From JARIHC01 sp035692985 (GTDB taxonomy: Bacteria; Patescibacteriota; Saccharimonadia; Saccharimonadales; UBA4665): DNA of 64,000 bases. Shown one piece after another: positions 1 through 6,600 of the stretch. The notes below the pieces were generated by a model. That model did not search any database. It was given only the letters and a program-made list of their open reading frames with translations, and was not told the origin of the DNA. The translations under genes were made by a program, and so were the position numbers. Numbering within the stretch: position 1 is the first letter of the stretch; every line of letters starts with the position of its first letter. Location: the NCBI GenBank assembly GCA_035692985.1, contig DASSHG010000009.1, forward strand, positions 1-64,000, written 5' to 3'.

Positions 1-203
1 TCGGCTTCAAAAATCAAAGCTCCGCCAATATCTCCGCGATACTCATGAACCTCTTGAGCTGATATGGTAATTCCACCTTCTACGGGCAGAGCAGCCTCGG
101 CTTTTAACAACTGTAACCATTCAGCGAAAGCCTTAAAATGAGCTTCCTTTTCAGCTTCAGGGACGGTATCGCCAGTATGGTGTGATACCAATAGAAACTT
201 CAT
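1..203 (-). CDS. YCII-like protein, partial (3' end outside window)
   Basis: The reading frame begins MKFLLVSHHTGDT at position 203 and stays open to the window edge, so only the first 67 residues are seen. A good ribosome-binding site (AGGAG) precedes the ATG. The N-terminus (short beta strand followed by an acidic helix ending in a W-x-x-L stretch) resembles YCII/DGPF-type small proteins often found beside ArsR-SRPBCC pairs; this family call is tentative. The ATG overlaps the stop of the upstream ArsR-like gene (ATGA), so the two are probably translated together in one operon. Confidence 0.6.
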   Translation of the reverse strand, partial: MKFLLVSHHTGDTVPEAEKEAHFKAFAEWLQLLKAEAALPVEGGITISAQEVHEYRGDIGGALIFEA

Positions 204-544
204 ATAACCTCTCCTTTCTGCTCCAAACCCTCAGCTATTAATTTAATCTTTTGCAGCCTGATGTCCCACAGTGCTGCGGCATTAGAAAGTTCTTGGGCGG
301 CCGTACCAATGCCCGCCGGCTCGACGGCGAATCGGACTTCTTTACCGGTTCGTCGCTCCCGAACTAATCCAGCATTTTTCAAGACCATCATGTGCTTACT
401 AACGGCTTGGCGGCTGAAGGGCACCTCGCCGGCCAGCTTACTTGATGAGGCTTCACCCTTGACTAACAAGATATCGATCAGTTTACGGCGGCTTGGTTCG
501 GCTATTGCAAACCAGATATTTTCGTTAAATGTAATTGCCTGCAT
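200..544 (-). CDS. ArsR-family winged-helix transcriptional regulator
   Basis: Encodes 114 residues from the ATG giving MQAITFNENIW. Residues about 14-90 form the usual ArsR helix-turn-helix: AEPSRRKLIDILL, then SRQAVSKHMMVLKNAGLV as recognition helix and RRTGKEVRF as wing. A longer upstream frame exists but would overlap the preceding gene deeply, so the start 10 nt after that gene's stop was chosen. No metal-binding cysteine pair is visible; ArsR proteins paired with SRPBCC proteins are usually repressors of their own operon. Two palindromes upstream of the operon (1003-1017, 1034-1048) are its likely operators. Confidence 0.88.
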   Translation of the reverse strand: MQAITFNENIWFAIAEPSRRKLIDILLVKGEASSSKLAGEVPFSRQAVSKHMMVLKNAGLVRERRTGKEVRFAVEPAGIGTAAQELSNAAALWDIRLQKIKLIAEGLEQKGEVI

Positions 545-554
545 TGCTGTTTCT

Positions 555-980
555 CTAGTGCCCTTCGGCGCATTGCTTAATTCGCTCTGCAAAGTGACCC
601 CAGCCAGAGGCATGTTTGCCAAATAGGCTTTTCTTTTGCTCGTCGCTGAATAGCTGTTCACCAAAACAACTTTCTGTTAGTTGAAGCTTCGTAACCCCAT
701 CTTCTTCCGAAAGCCTAAATTCAACCAAGGTTTTTTGACTTACACTGCGTGCTTCTTCATCAGGCGAAACCCAGGAAAATGAAAAATACTTGGGTTCATC
801 AATGTCAATGACTTCCATTGGACATTCGCCAAACTTTTCCCAGCTAACCGTGCCTCTACCGCCCACTCTCAAATCTAGGTCGGCTTTATCGCCGAACCAT
901 TGCCCAGGGTCGGTTACGACCTTCCAAACAGTGCTCATTGTTGCATTGATAGTAATCTCGCGCTCGATTTTATTTTCCAT
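555..980 (-). CDS. SRPBCC / AHSA1-like protein
   Basis: 141 residues. It opens with IEREITINATMSTVWKVVTDP and carries the W-D/F-G...R-V-G-G pattern of the Bet v1-like START superfamily (AHSA1 group), with a C-terminal helix GWGHFAERIKQ lining the predicted hydrophobic cavity. Members bind hydrophobic ligands; the substrate here is unknown. The gene is first in a three-gene operon with the ArsR regulator and the YCII-like gene. A strong ribosome-binding site AAAAGGAG lies 9 nt before the ATG, and a candidate -10 (TAATAT on the minus strand, 1027-1032) sits between two palindromes. Confidence 0.88.
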   Translation of the reverse strand: MENKIEREITINATMSTVWKVVTDPGQWFGDKADLDLRVGGRGTVSWEKFGECPMEVIDIDEPKYFSFSWVSPDEEARSVSQKTLVEFRLSEEDGVTKLQLTESCFGEQLFSDEQKKSLFGKHASGWGHFAERIKQCAEGH

Positions 981-1002
981 TTGCCAGCTCCTTTTTACTT
1001 AT

Positions 1003-1017
1003 GCAACTAATTGTTGC
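1003..1017. promoter_or_regulatory. operator palindrome 1 of ArsR operon
   Basis: Perfect inverted repeat GCAAC-N5-GTTGC (extended by a flanking T/A pair). It lies just before the ribosome-binding site of the SRPBCC gene. A second copy with the same arm sequence lies 31 bp away, centre to centre, about three helical turns. Confidence 0.7.
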
Positions 1018-1033
1018 ACATAGAAAATATTAT

Positions 1034-1048
1034 GCAACCTTTGGTTGC
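1034..1048. promoter_or_regulatory. operator palindrome 2 of ArsR operon
   Basis: Second GCAAC-N5-GTTGC inverted repeat, on the same DNA face as the first. A candidate -10 box for the minus-strand operon lies between the two, which suits repression by the ArsR protein encoded at 200-544. Confidence 0.7.
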
Positions 1049-1169
1049 GTTAATTACAGCATTTTATTTGGTCAGATTTGCAATATGTAAGTGTTGGCTA
1101 CCTTGAGTAATGGTTGCTACAGCGTCCACGATGGCCCTCCAAGCGTAAGCATTGTGATATAGTTGGGTC

Positions 1170-1496
1170 ATGCATTATCTGGGGCTGCGCCACAAATATG
1201 AGCGCCGGCAAACTGGCAAAAAACAGACAGAGACACCCTACACCGTTTTCCTGGATAAACTCACTTTTGTAGTCGGCGTAATCGGCCCGTTTACCGTGCT
1301 GCCGCAAACTTACAGCATCTTCACCAACAAGTCGGCTGCCGGAGTTTCGCTGGCAACGTGGACACTGATATTTATCGTGACTTTTCCGTGGATTTTGTAC
1401 GGTTTAGCCCACAAAGAGAAAAACATCATCGTCAGCTTTATTTTGTGGGAGGTGGTCAACCTCAGTGTGGTTATCGGCGTACTCTTATACGGTTAA
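1170..1496 (+). CDS. SemiSWEET-type sugar transporter (PQ-loop protein)
   Basis: 108 residues with three predicted membrane helices (about 29-45, 59-78, 86-106) after a charged N-terminal stretch of 25 residues. The PQ-loop signature is clear: VIGPFTVLPQTYSIFTNKSA followed by GVSLATW. SemiSWEETs act as dimers and carry sugars down their gradient across the inner membrane, a sensible function for a host-dependent small-genome bacterium. A box TATAGT (1158-1163) ends 6 nt before the ATG and there is no ribosome-binding site, so the mRNA is probably leaderless. Confidence 0.88.
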   Translation: MHYLGLRHKYERRQTGKKQTETPYTVFLDKLTFVVGVIGPFTVLPQTYSIFTNKSAAGVSLATWTLIFIVTFPWILYGLAHKEKNIIVSFILWEVVNLSVVIGVLLYG

Positions 1497-1498
1497 GA

Positions 1499-1978
1499 CT
1501 AAAGCAAGACGTATTTCGCGTAATAGAAACTGAAACCATTTTGGTGGCGCGGTTCGCCCTTTTCTACCAGTCTGAAATCTTTTTCGTATTCCGGAAAGAA
1601 CTGGTCACAGCCAAAGTCGGCATCGATATGCGTTAAATACAGTTCGTCGGCCTTGCCAGCCTCAATAACTTGCGCGAACACATTCGCACCCCCGATAACC
1701 CAAAGCTCTTTGCCCTGAAAATCTTTTAGAAAGCTGTTGAGGTCGTGGATTAGTTCGGCTCTGTCAATTGGTGTCTTGTCGCGGGTCAGAATGAAATTTT
1801 GACGGTCCGGCATCGGCTTTTGGATGGTCTTGAAAGTCGTACTACCCATAAGCACATTGCCGCCGTGGCTGCGGGTTTGTTCGTCATAATATTTTTCATC
1901 TTCGGGTATATACCAGGGCAGAACGCCTCCTTTGGCGAGTCCGCGTTTCCGGTCAATGGCAGCTATCAGTCTGATCAT
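1499..1978 (-). CDS. folA: dihydrofolate reductase
   Basis: 159 residues, normal length for bacterial DHFR. Reduces dihydrofolate to tetrahydrofolate with NADPH. Recognisable are the N-terminal strand MIRLIAAIDRKRGL, the L-P-W-x-x-P-E-D substrate site (about residues 20-27), the cofactor motif VLMGSTTFKTI, and ELWVIGGANVF followed by ELYLTHID. The gene converges on the SemiSWEET gene, 2 nt apart. A GATAAT box (1986-1991) lies 7 nt before the ATG, again with no ribosome-binding site. Confidence 0.95.
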   Translation of the reverse strand: MIRLIAAIDRKRGLAKGGVLPWYIPEDEKYYDEQTRSHGGNVLMGSTTFKTIQKPMPDRQNFILTRDKTPIDRAELIHDLNSFLKDFQGKELWVIGGANVFAQVIEAGKADELYLTHIDADFGCDQFFPEYEKDFRLVEKGEPRHQNGFSFYYAKYVLL

Positions 1979-2046
1979 GAGGACTATTATCGAGGATTTC
2001 GTGCCGCATGTAAACGTCGTCTCTGTTAAGATTAGTAAGTGTTCGT

Positions 2047-2123
2047 GCGCCCTTAGCTCAGTGGATTAGAGCGTCTGTCTTCGGAACAGAAAGTCGTAGG
2101 TTCGAATCCTACAGGGCGCACCA
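2047..2123 (+). tRNA. tRNA-Arg (anticodon TCG)
   Basis: Full cloverleaf: acceptor GCGCCCT/AGGGCGC, D arm GCTC...GAGC, anticodon stem TCTGT/ACAGA with loop CTTCGGA (anticodon TCG, reads CGA), T arm GTAGG-TTCGAAT-CCTAC, discriminator A and encoded CCA. Confidence 0.96.
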
Positions 2124-2168
2124 CATTTGCTTGCGCCTGGCCTGATTTTCTTATATAGTAAGGTTAAT

Positions 2169-2549
2169 ATGAACCCTTATGAAAAGTTGCAGCTTGAACC
2201 CCAACCTGGAGTAATACTTGAGGAGCCTATTGACTATGGCCTAGATGATGCGCAGCTCCAGGCTTTACCGCCCGACGCCAGGGTCGCGGTGGTCGTTGTC
2301 AGCGAGGCTATGCAAAGAACTTTTGATAGCCATGAAGACATCAATAACCTGTTAGCCGCTGAAACCGGTTTTGACGATGAAACGCTGCGCGGCGCATTAA
2401 CATCCTTGAGGGGCCATAGGGGTCTTGAGGGTATGCGCATAGATAGAACTGATGGATTACGATTATTATTGACTGCCACTGGGTTGGAAAAACTTAACAA
2501 GCAAGTTGAGAAAATTAAGAGCGAAACCGACGGCAAAGACAGCTCCTAG
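2169..2549 (+). CDS. hypothetical protein
   Basis: 126 residues, not recognised. Starts MNPYEKLQLEPQPG. Residues about 34-115 are mainly helical and look like a small helical or winged-helix domain (VAVVVVSEAMQRTF, then INNLLAAETGFDDETLRGAL). The C-terminal 20 residues are charged and possibly disordered. An upstream in-frame ATG at 2127 would start almost inside the tRNA-Arg CCA end, so the start at 2169 was chosen; it has TATAGT (2154-2159) 9 nt upstream and a weak AAGG. Confidence 0.65.
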   Translation: MNPYEKLQLEPQPGVILEEPIDYGLDDAQLQALPPDARVAVVVVSEAMQRTFDSHEDINNLLAAETGFDDETLRGALTSLRGHRGLEGMRIDRTDGLRLLLTATGLEKLNKQVEKIKSETDGKDSS

Positions 2550-2596
2550 TTGGCAGTTTTGTAGCGCCGGGCCAGTAAATTTAGCGTCCTATCTGT

Positions 2597-2602
2597 TATA
2601 AT
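2597..2602 (+). promoter_or_regulatory. -10 box of leaderless DUF202 gene
   Basis: TATAAT, 9 nt before the ATG at 2612; transcription would start at or within a few bases of the start codon. No ribosome-binding site lies between. Confidence 0.65.
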
Positions 2603-2611
2603 CATTCTGAC

Positions 2612-2968
2612 ATGGACAAACATCAAAACATGAAAAGCGACTCGGCATTGGATCCTGACGCGCGGTTCTTGCTGGCCAACGAACGGACGTTTTTGGCGTG
2701 GGTACGCACTGCTTTGGCGGTCTTGATTGGTGGTATTGCCCTGACCCAGCTCGGCCATGATTCGACAGCCGAGGGTGTCGTTGGCATGACAGTGATAGTA
2801 CTGGGCGGTTTCATGTCATTGGTGGGGTACTTGAGATTTCACGCGGCTGACCGGGCTATCCGCGAGGGTAACTTGCCGGAGGTCGGTCATGAGCCGTTGA
2901 TACAAACCGCCAGCATCGGTGTAGTCGCTGCCGCTCTGGTTGCCACCCATCTGCTTGGCATTTGGTAA
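2612..2968 (+). CDS. DUF202 (YidH-like) inner-membrane protein
   Basis: 118 residues. A charged N-terminus with the family signature LLANERTFLAWVRTALAVL (residues about 21-39) is followed by three membrane helices (about 33-48, 55-75, 98-117). This matches DUF202 proteins such as YidH, whose function is not established. It starts from a leaderless-type promoter (TATAAT at 2597-2602) and ends 22 nt before the next tRNA-Arg gene. Confidence 0.88.
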   Translation: MDKHQNMKSDSALDPDARFLLANERTFLAWVRTALAVLIGGIALTQLGHDSTAEGVVGMTVIVLGGFMSLVGYLRFHAADRAIREGNLPEVGHEPLIQTASIGVVAAALVATHLLGIW

Positions 2969-2990
2969 ACTATAGTTTGTGCAAGTTTGT

Positions 2991-3067
2991 GCGCGCGTAG
3001 CTCAGCTGGATAGAGCGTTGGTTTCCGGTACCAAAGGCCGGGGGTTCGAATCCCTTCGCGCGCGCCA
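2991..3067 (+). tRNA. tRNA-Arg (anticodon CCG)
   Basis: Acceptor GCGCGCG/CGCGCGC, D arm GCTC...GAGC, anticodon stem TTGGT/ACCAA with loop TTCCGGT (anticodon CCG, reads CGG), T arm GGGGG-TTCGAAT-CCCTT with two G-T pairs, discriminator G, encoded CCA. Confidence 0.95.
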
Positions 3068-3069
3068 AT

Positions 3070-3606
3070 TTAATTATTACTAGGCTTGGGCGGTGGCAAT
3101 AATTTATTAGCGCCATATTTTGCTTGCAGCAGTGCCAGCTGCAATGTCCGGGACACTTGTTCAGCTTGCGCCAGGCTCATGCCGACGCGGGCCACCGGCG
3201 CCACTTGGGATTTACTAGTTGCCTGGGTGAATGTTAGGGTCACACCGGCCGGATCAATAGCAACGTTCAGACCGTCGCTATACATCGTCCGGGTATCGAC
3301 CGCTAAGAGCATAACCACCTTATTGCCGCCGGGGATAGCGCTTTCCGATTGTATTTGCTCGGGAGCTGCATCTTCATACTCAGCCAATTCCCATAGTTGT
3401 ACGGCCTGCTGTTCCTGGACACCGTAATGACTGATAAGGAGTAGCAAAATGTCTTCGGAGGGGCGTTCTTGGCCAGATTCAATCTTTTCCAGTGTTTGCT
3501 CGTCAATCTCAACCGCGCCCGAAACTTCTGGCACGCTTTGCTGTAGCTGCTCGCGGACGTATTTCAGGTGTCTTCCCAAAGTGATAAACGGTGCTCGCTC
3601 ACTCAT
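3070..3606 (-). CDS. XRE-type HTH protein with DUF3467-like C-terminal domain
   Basis: 178 residues. Residues about 8-63 fold as a Cro/CI helix-turn-helix (LGRHLKYVREQLQQSVPEVS then EQTLEKIESGQERPSEDILLLL). Residues about 98-165 are beta strands and a helix (YSDGLNVAIDPAGVTLTF ... MSLAQAEQVSRTLQLALL) resembling DUF3467 domains. Likely a DNA-binding regulator; targets unknown. It is divergent from murB with only 57 nt between starts, so it may act there. TAGTAT lies 7 nt before its ATG. Confidence 0.72.
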   Translation of the reverse strand: MSERAPFITLGRHLKYVREQLQQSVPEVSGAVEIDEQTLEKIESGQERPSEDILLLLISHYGVQEQQAVQLWELAEYEDAAPEQIQSESAIPGGNKVVMLLAVDTRTMYSDGLNVAIDPAGVTLTFTQATSKSQVAPVARVGMSLAQAEQVSRTLQLALLQAKYGANKLLPPPKPSNN

Positions 3607-3648
3607 GTTTTATATACTACGCCCTCCGCGGGCCTATGCGCAAGCCTG

Positions 3649-3654
3649 TATAAT
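3649..3654 (+). promoter_or_regulatory. -10 box of leaderless murB
   Basis: TATAAT 9 nt before the murB ATG at 3664, with no ribosome-binding site between them. Confidence 0.65.
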
Positions 3655-3663
3655 GAAACGATA

Positions 3664-4695
3664 ATGAAACCTCAGCAAAATGTCAGTTTAGCGGATTATT
3701 CTACCATGGGGCTGGGTGGCGCGGCGGCTTACCTGCTCGAAGTACGCGACCGGATGGTAGTACCGGAAGCCTATGCTTGGGCCCGCTCGCGCGCTTTGCC
3801 CGTTTTGATGATTGGCGGCGGCAGCAACATCGTCTGGCGAGACGAGGGATTCTCCGGCCTGGTGCTGATCAACAAGATCGAGCGGTTCGAGACTTATGAT
3901 GAAGACGAAACCAATGCCTTTTTAACCATTGGAGCTGGCGAAAATTGGGATAAGGTTGTGGAACGCGGTGTAACGGCTGGATTAACCGGCATAGAAGCTT
4001 TGAGCCTGATCCCCGGCACGGCTGGCGCCACGCCTGTGCAGAACGTCGGTGCCTACGGCCAAGAGATTTCCGATGTGTTGGTGTCCGTGGAAGCATTTGA
4101 TACAAAGGCCGGCGACTTTGTAACCGTACCGGCGGCCGACTGCGGTTTCGGCTACCGGACCAGTCGTTTCAAAACGACTGATCATGGCAGGTTTTTTATT
4201 ACTGCCCTGACCCTGCACCTGACCAAAGGCAATCCTCTGCCGCCATTCTACGCGGCGGTCCAGGGGTATTTTGATAAGCACGGCATTACTGATTACACAC
4301 CGGCCAGCCTGCGGGAAGCCGTGGTAAACATCCGGACTAAGAAACTGCCCGATCCGGCGGTAGTGCACAATACCGGCTCGTTCTTTGCTAATCCTGTCGT
4401 TGAGGAATCCGCCCTTCACCGCTTGCAAGAAACTTATACTAGTGTTCCCTACTGGGAGACCAAGCAAGCCGGCAAAGTTAAAATCAGCGCCGCCTGGATG
4501 ATTGACCAAGCCGGTTTGAAAGACGTTCACGACGAGGCGACCGGCATGGCCACCTGGCCGACCCAGCCGCTGGTACTAATTAACGAGCACGCGCGTTCAA
4601 CGGCTGACTTGCTGACTTTCAGACAAAAAATTATTGATACGATCCGATCAGAATTTGGAATCACACTAGAGCAGGAACCAGAGCTACTGCCCTAA
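3664..4695 (+). CDS. murB: UDP-N-acetylenolpyruvoylglucosamine reductase
   Basis: 343 residues, the size of type I (E. coli-like) MurB. Makes UDP-N-acetylmuramate from the enolpyruvyl product of MurA using NADPH and FAD. Visible are the FAD-binding stretch LPVLMIGGGSNIVW (about residues 41-54), the GIEALSLIPGTAGATPVQNVGAYG active-site region, FGYRTSRFK, and the C-terminal catalytic serine/glutamate region GSFFANPVV and INEHARSTADLL. An upstream in-frame ATG at 3568 would overlap the divergent HTH gene and was rejected. The next step before it, MurA, is encoded 3 kb downstream at 6601. Confidence 0.96.
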   Translation: MKPQQNVSLADYSTMGLGGAAAYLLEVRDRMVVPEAYAWARSRALPVLMIGGGSNIVWRDEGFSGLVLINKIERFETYDEDETNAFLTIGAGENWDKVVERGVTAGLTGIEALSLIPGTAGATPVQNVGAYGQEISDVLVSVEAFDTKAGDFVTVPAADCGFGYRTSRFKTTDHGRFFITALTLHLTKGNPLPPFYAAVQGYFDKHGITDYTPASLREAVVNIRTKKLPDPAVVHNTGSFFANPVVEESALHRLQETYTSVPYWETKQAGKVKISAAWMIDQAGLKDVHDEATGMATWPTQPLVLINEHARSTADLLTFRQKIIDTIRSEFGITLEQEPELLP

Positions 4696-4715
4696 TTTTA
4701 GGGCTAAGCAGCAAT

Positions 4716-5171
4716 TTATACAGACCGTTCAATCCTGCGCCACTCAATGTCATTCAGAATGCCCTGATATCCAAAATTATGCAGCTTGAAAAATATCTTC
4801 GGCTGGACTTCTCGGCTCTCAGGATCCTGTTCGGGAGTAATTCCGGGCACCGCTAACGAAAAGTGAACTGGCTCAAAATGTTGGTGCAGTCTTCTTATAT
4901 CAGAAGCATCCAGGGGTGTGTTTACATCTCCTTGGCTGTTTGAGTCATAACTAACGTGCTTGAGCTCGCTGTCTTCGCTAAGTCCTTCGATGACAATTCC
5001 TGAATCAATAACAGCGATGAGTGCCCGTTCATACAGCGACCTTGCTCCTTCCGCAACAGTGCGGTCTGCTAATGCGCTGTGTCCCAGCCCTATATACATT
5101 TCCTTAAGAGCGTCCATATTGCCCTCGAAAATATCTGCTTCAGCTGTAGCAACTTCTCCGATAGTAGACAT
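4716..5171 (-). CDS. hypothetical protein
   Basis: 151 residues, not recognised. Soluble and acidic; no signal peptide or membrane helix. The N-terminal half is helical (DALKEMYIGLGHSALADR) and the C-terminal half has beta-like segments (HFSLAVPGITPEQD, PKIFFKLHNFGYQG). A strong ribosome-binding site AGGAGG precedes the ATG. It lies downstream of glyA on the same strand (58 nt gap). Confidence 0.7.
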   Translation of the reverse strand: MSTIGEVATAEADIFEGNMDALKEMYIGLGHSALADRTVAEGARSLYERALIAVIDSGIVIEGLSEDSELKHVSYDSNSQGDVNTPLDASDIRRLHQHFEPVHFSLAVPGITPEQDPESREVQPKIFFKLHNFGYQGILNDIEWRRIERSV

Positions 5172-5229
5172 AGTATCCTCCTGCTTGCTTATATATTACT
5201 ATTGCATGATCACACTTCAAGGACAACTG

Positions 5230-6513
5230 TTATTTATCGCTGGGCAGCGGAAATTTGAGGGCGAATTGCTTCACTTCATTACTTAACATGTTAAGTGTTT
5301 TCTCATTATCCCTGTTATCTATGGCTTGTTTCATCCATTCGGCGATAGTTTCCATATCTTTTTCGCGCAGGCCACGAGTGGTGATAGCAGGCGTACCTAG
5401 CCGGATGCCGCTGGGTCTAAACGGCGGCAGCGGATCATCCGCAATGGCATTTTTATTAAGCGTTAGGTTGATTTTATCCAACGCTGTTTCGGCTACGTTT
5501 CCGTCTATGCCAAAGCTGCTATGTACGTCCGCTAGGATCAGGTGGTTGCTGGTGCCGCCGGTGACCAGTTTGAAGTCACGCGCCTGCAAAGCGTCGGCCA
5601 GAGTTTTAGCGTTGGCAACAATCTGCTTGGCGTAGGTCTTGAACTCCGGCTTGAGCGCTTCGCCGAAGGCCACGGCTTTGGCAGCAATGATGTGCTCGTG
5701 CGGACCGCCCTGCATACCGGGAAAAACCGCGCGGTCAATCAAGGTGGGAATGTTTTCCAGCGTTTTGTCTGGTTTTTTAAGCGGATTGCTGACGGTGCCG
5801 CGGCTCAAAATCAAGCCGCCGCGAGGACCGCGCAAAGTTTTGTGCGTGGTGGTAGTAATCACGTGGAAACCGTCGTCAAACGGGTTGCGCGCCACGCCGC
5901 CGACGATCAGACCGGCGATGTGCGCCATGTCGGCCATCAGCAAACACTCGTCGCCGACCTCGCGGCCAATTTCAGCGAATTTGGCGTAATCCAGCTCACG
6001 CGGATAGGCGCTAAAACCGGCTAAGATAATTTTGGGCTTGTGCTTGCGGGCCAGTTCGCGCAGTTCGTCGTAATCAATCTCGCCGGTGGCCGGGTCTTTC
6101 ATCTTGTAGCGGATGAAATTGTATAGTTTGGCGGAGCGCGTCACCGGAGCGCCGTGCGTTAGGTGGCCGCCGTGGCCCAGATCCATCGCCAAAACCGTGT
6201 CGCCTGGCTCCAGCCAGGCGCTATAAACCGCCTCGTTGGCCGGCGCACCGGAATGCGGCTGGACATTGGCGTGGTCGGCTTTAAAAAGCTTCTTGGCGCG
6301 ATCAATAGCCAGCTGCTCAACCTTATCGGTGTTCTGCTGGCCGCCGTAGTAGCGCTTGCCTGGGTAGCCTTCGGAGTATTTGTTGGTAAAGACGCTGCCC
6401 ATAGCGTCTAGAACGTCACGGCTGACGTAGTTCTCGGATGGAATCAGCTCTAGACCCTCGCGCTGACGCTGCTCTTCGTCGGCAATAAGTTGTGCTACCA
6501 CCTTGTCAATCAT
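5230..6513 (-). CDS. glyA: serine hydroxymethyltransferase
   Basis: 427 residues, full length. Interconverts serine and glycine with transfer of a one-carbon unit to tetrahydrofolate; PLP enzyme, cytosolic. The PLP-binding lysine is K225 in VITTTTHKTLRGPRGG; other family segments are LIPSENYVS, NKYSEGYPGKRYYGG and LLMADMAHIAGLI. With folA nearby it supplies folate one-carbon metabolism. The longer in-frame start at 6579 would run into the divergent gene's promoter. TACAAT (6520-6525) lies 6 nt before the chosen ATG. Confidence 0.97.
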   Translation of the reverse strand: MIDKVVAQLIADEEQRQREGLELIPSENYVSRDVLDAMGSVFTNKYSEGYPGKRYYGGQQNTDKVEQLAIDRAKKLFKADHANVQPHSGAPANEAVYSAWLEPGDTVLAMDLGHGGHLTHGAPVTRSAKLYNFIRYKMKDPATGEIDYDELRELARKHKPKIILAGFSAYPRELDYAKFAEIGREVGDECLLMADMAHIAGLIVGGVARNPFDDGFHVITTTTHKTLRGPRGGLILSRGTVSNPLKKPDKTLENIPTLIDRAVFPGMQGGPHEHIIAAKAVAFGEALKPEFKTYAKQIVANAKTLADALQARDFKLVTGGTSNHLILADVHSSFGIDGNVAETALDKINLTLNKNAIADDPLPPFRPSGIRLGTPAITTRGLREKDMETIAEWMKQAIDNRDNEKTLNMLSNEVKQFALKFPLPSDK

Positions 6514-6519
6514 GGTATT

Positions 6520-6525
6520 ATTGTA
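6520..6525 (-). promoter_or_regulatory. -10 box of leaderless glyA
   Basis: TACAAT on the minus strand, 6 nt before the glyA ATG, no ribosome-binding site. Confidence 0.6.
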
Positions 6526-6585
6526 GCAGTTCAGCAAAAATAAAAATCGCTCGGAAAATATATTGCTCATTAATATCATTTATGA

Positions 6586-6591
6586 TATATT
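6586..6591 (+). promoter_or_regulatory. -10 box of leaderless HTH-murA
   Basis: TATATT preceded by TGA (TGATATATT, extended -10 style), 9 nt before the ATG at 6601. Confidence 0.55.
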
Positions 6592-6600
6592 TACCTCACT

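Noticed and set aside
1358..1636. 92-codon frame overlapping SemiSWEET and folA
   Set aside because: Out-of-frame shadow of the SemiSWEET gene reading into antisense folA.
4689..4704. GCCCTAATTTTAGGGC hairpin after murB as terminator
   Set aside because: Two-base loop and no T-run; at most a weak structure at the stop codon.
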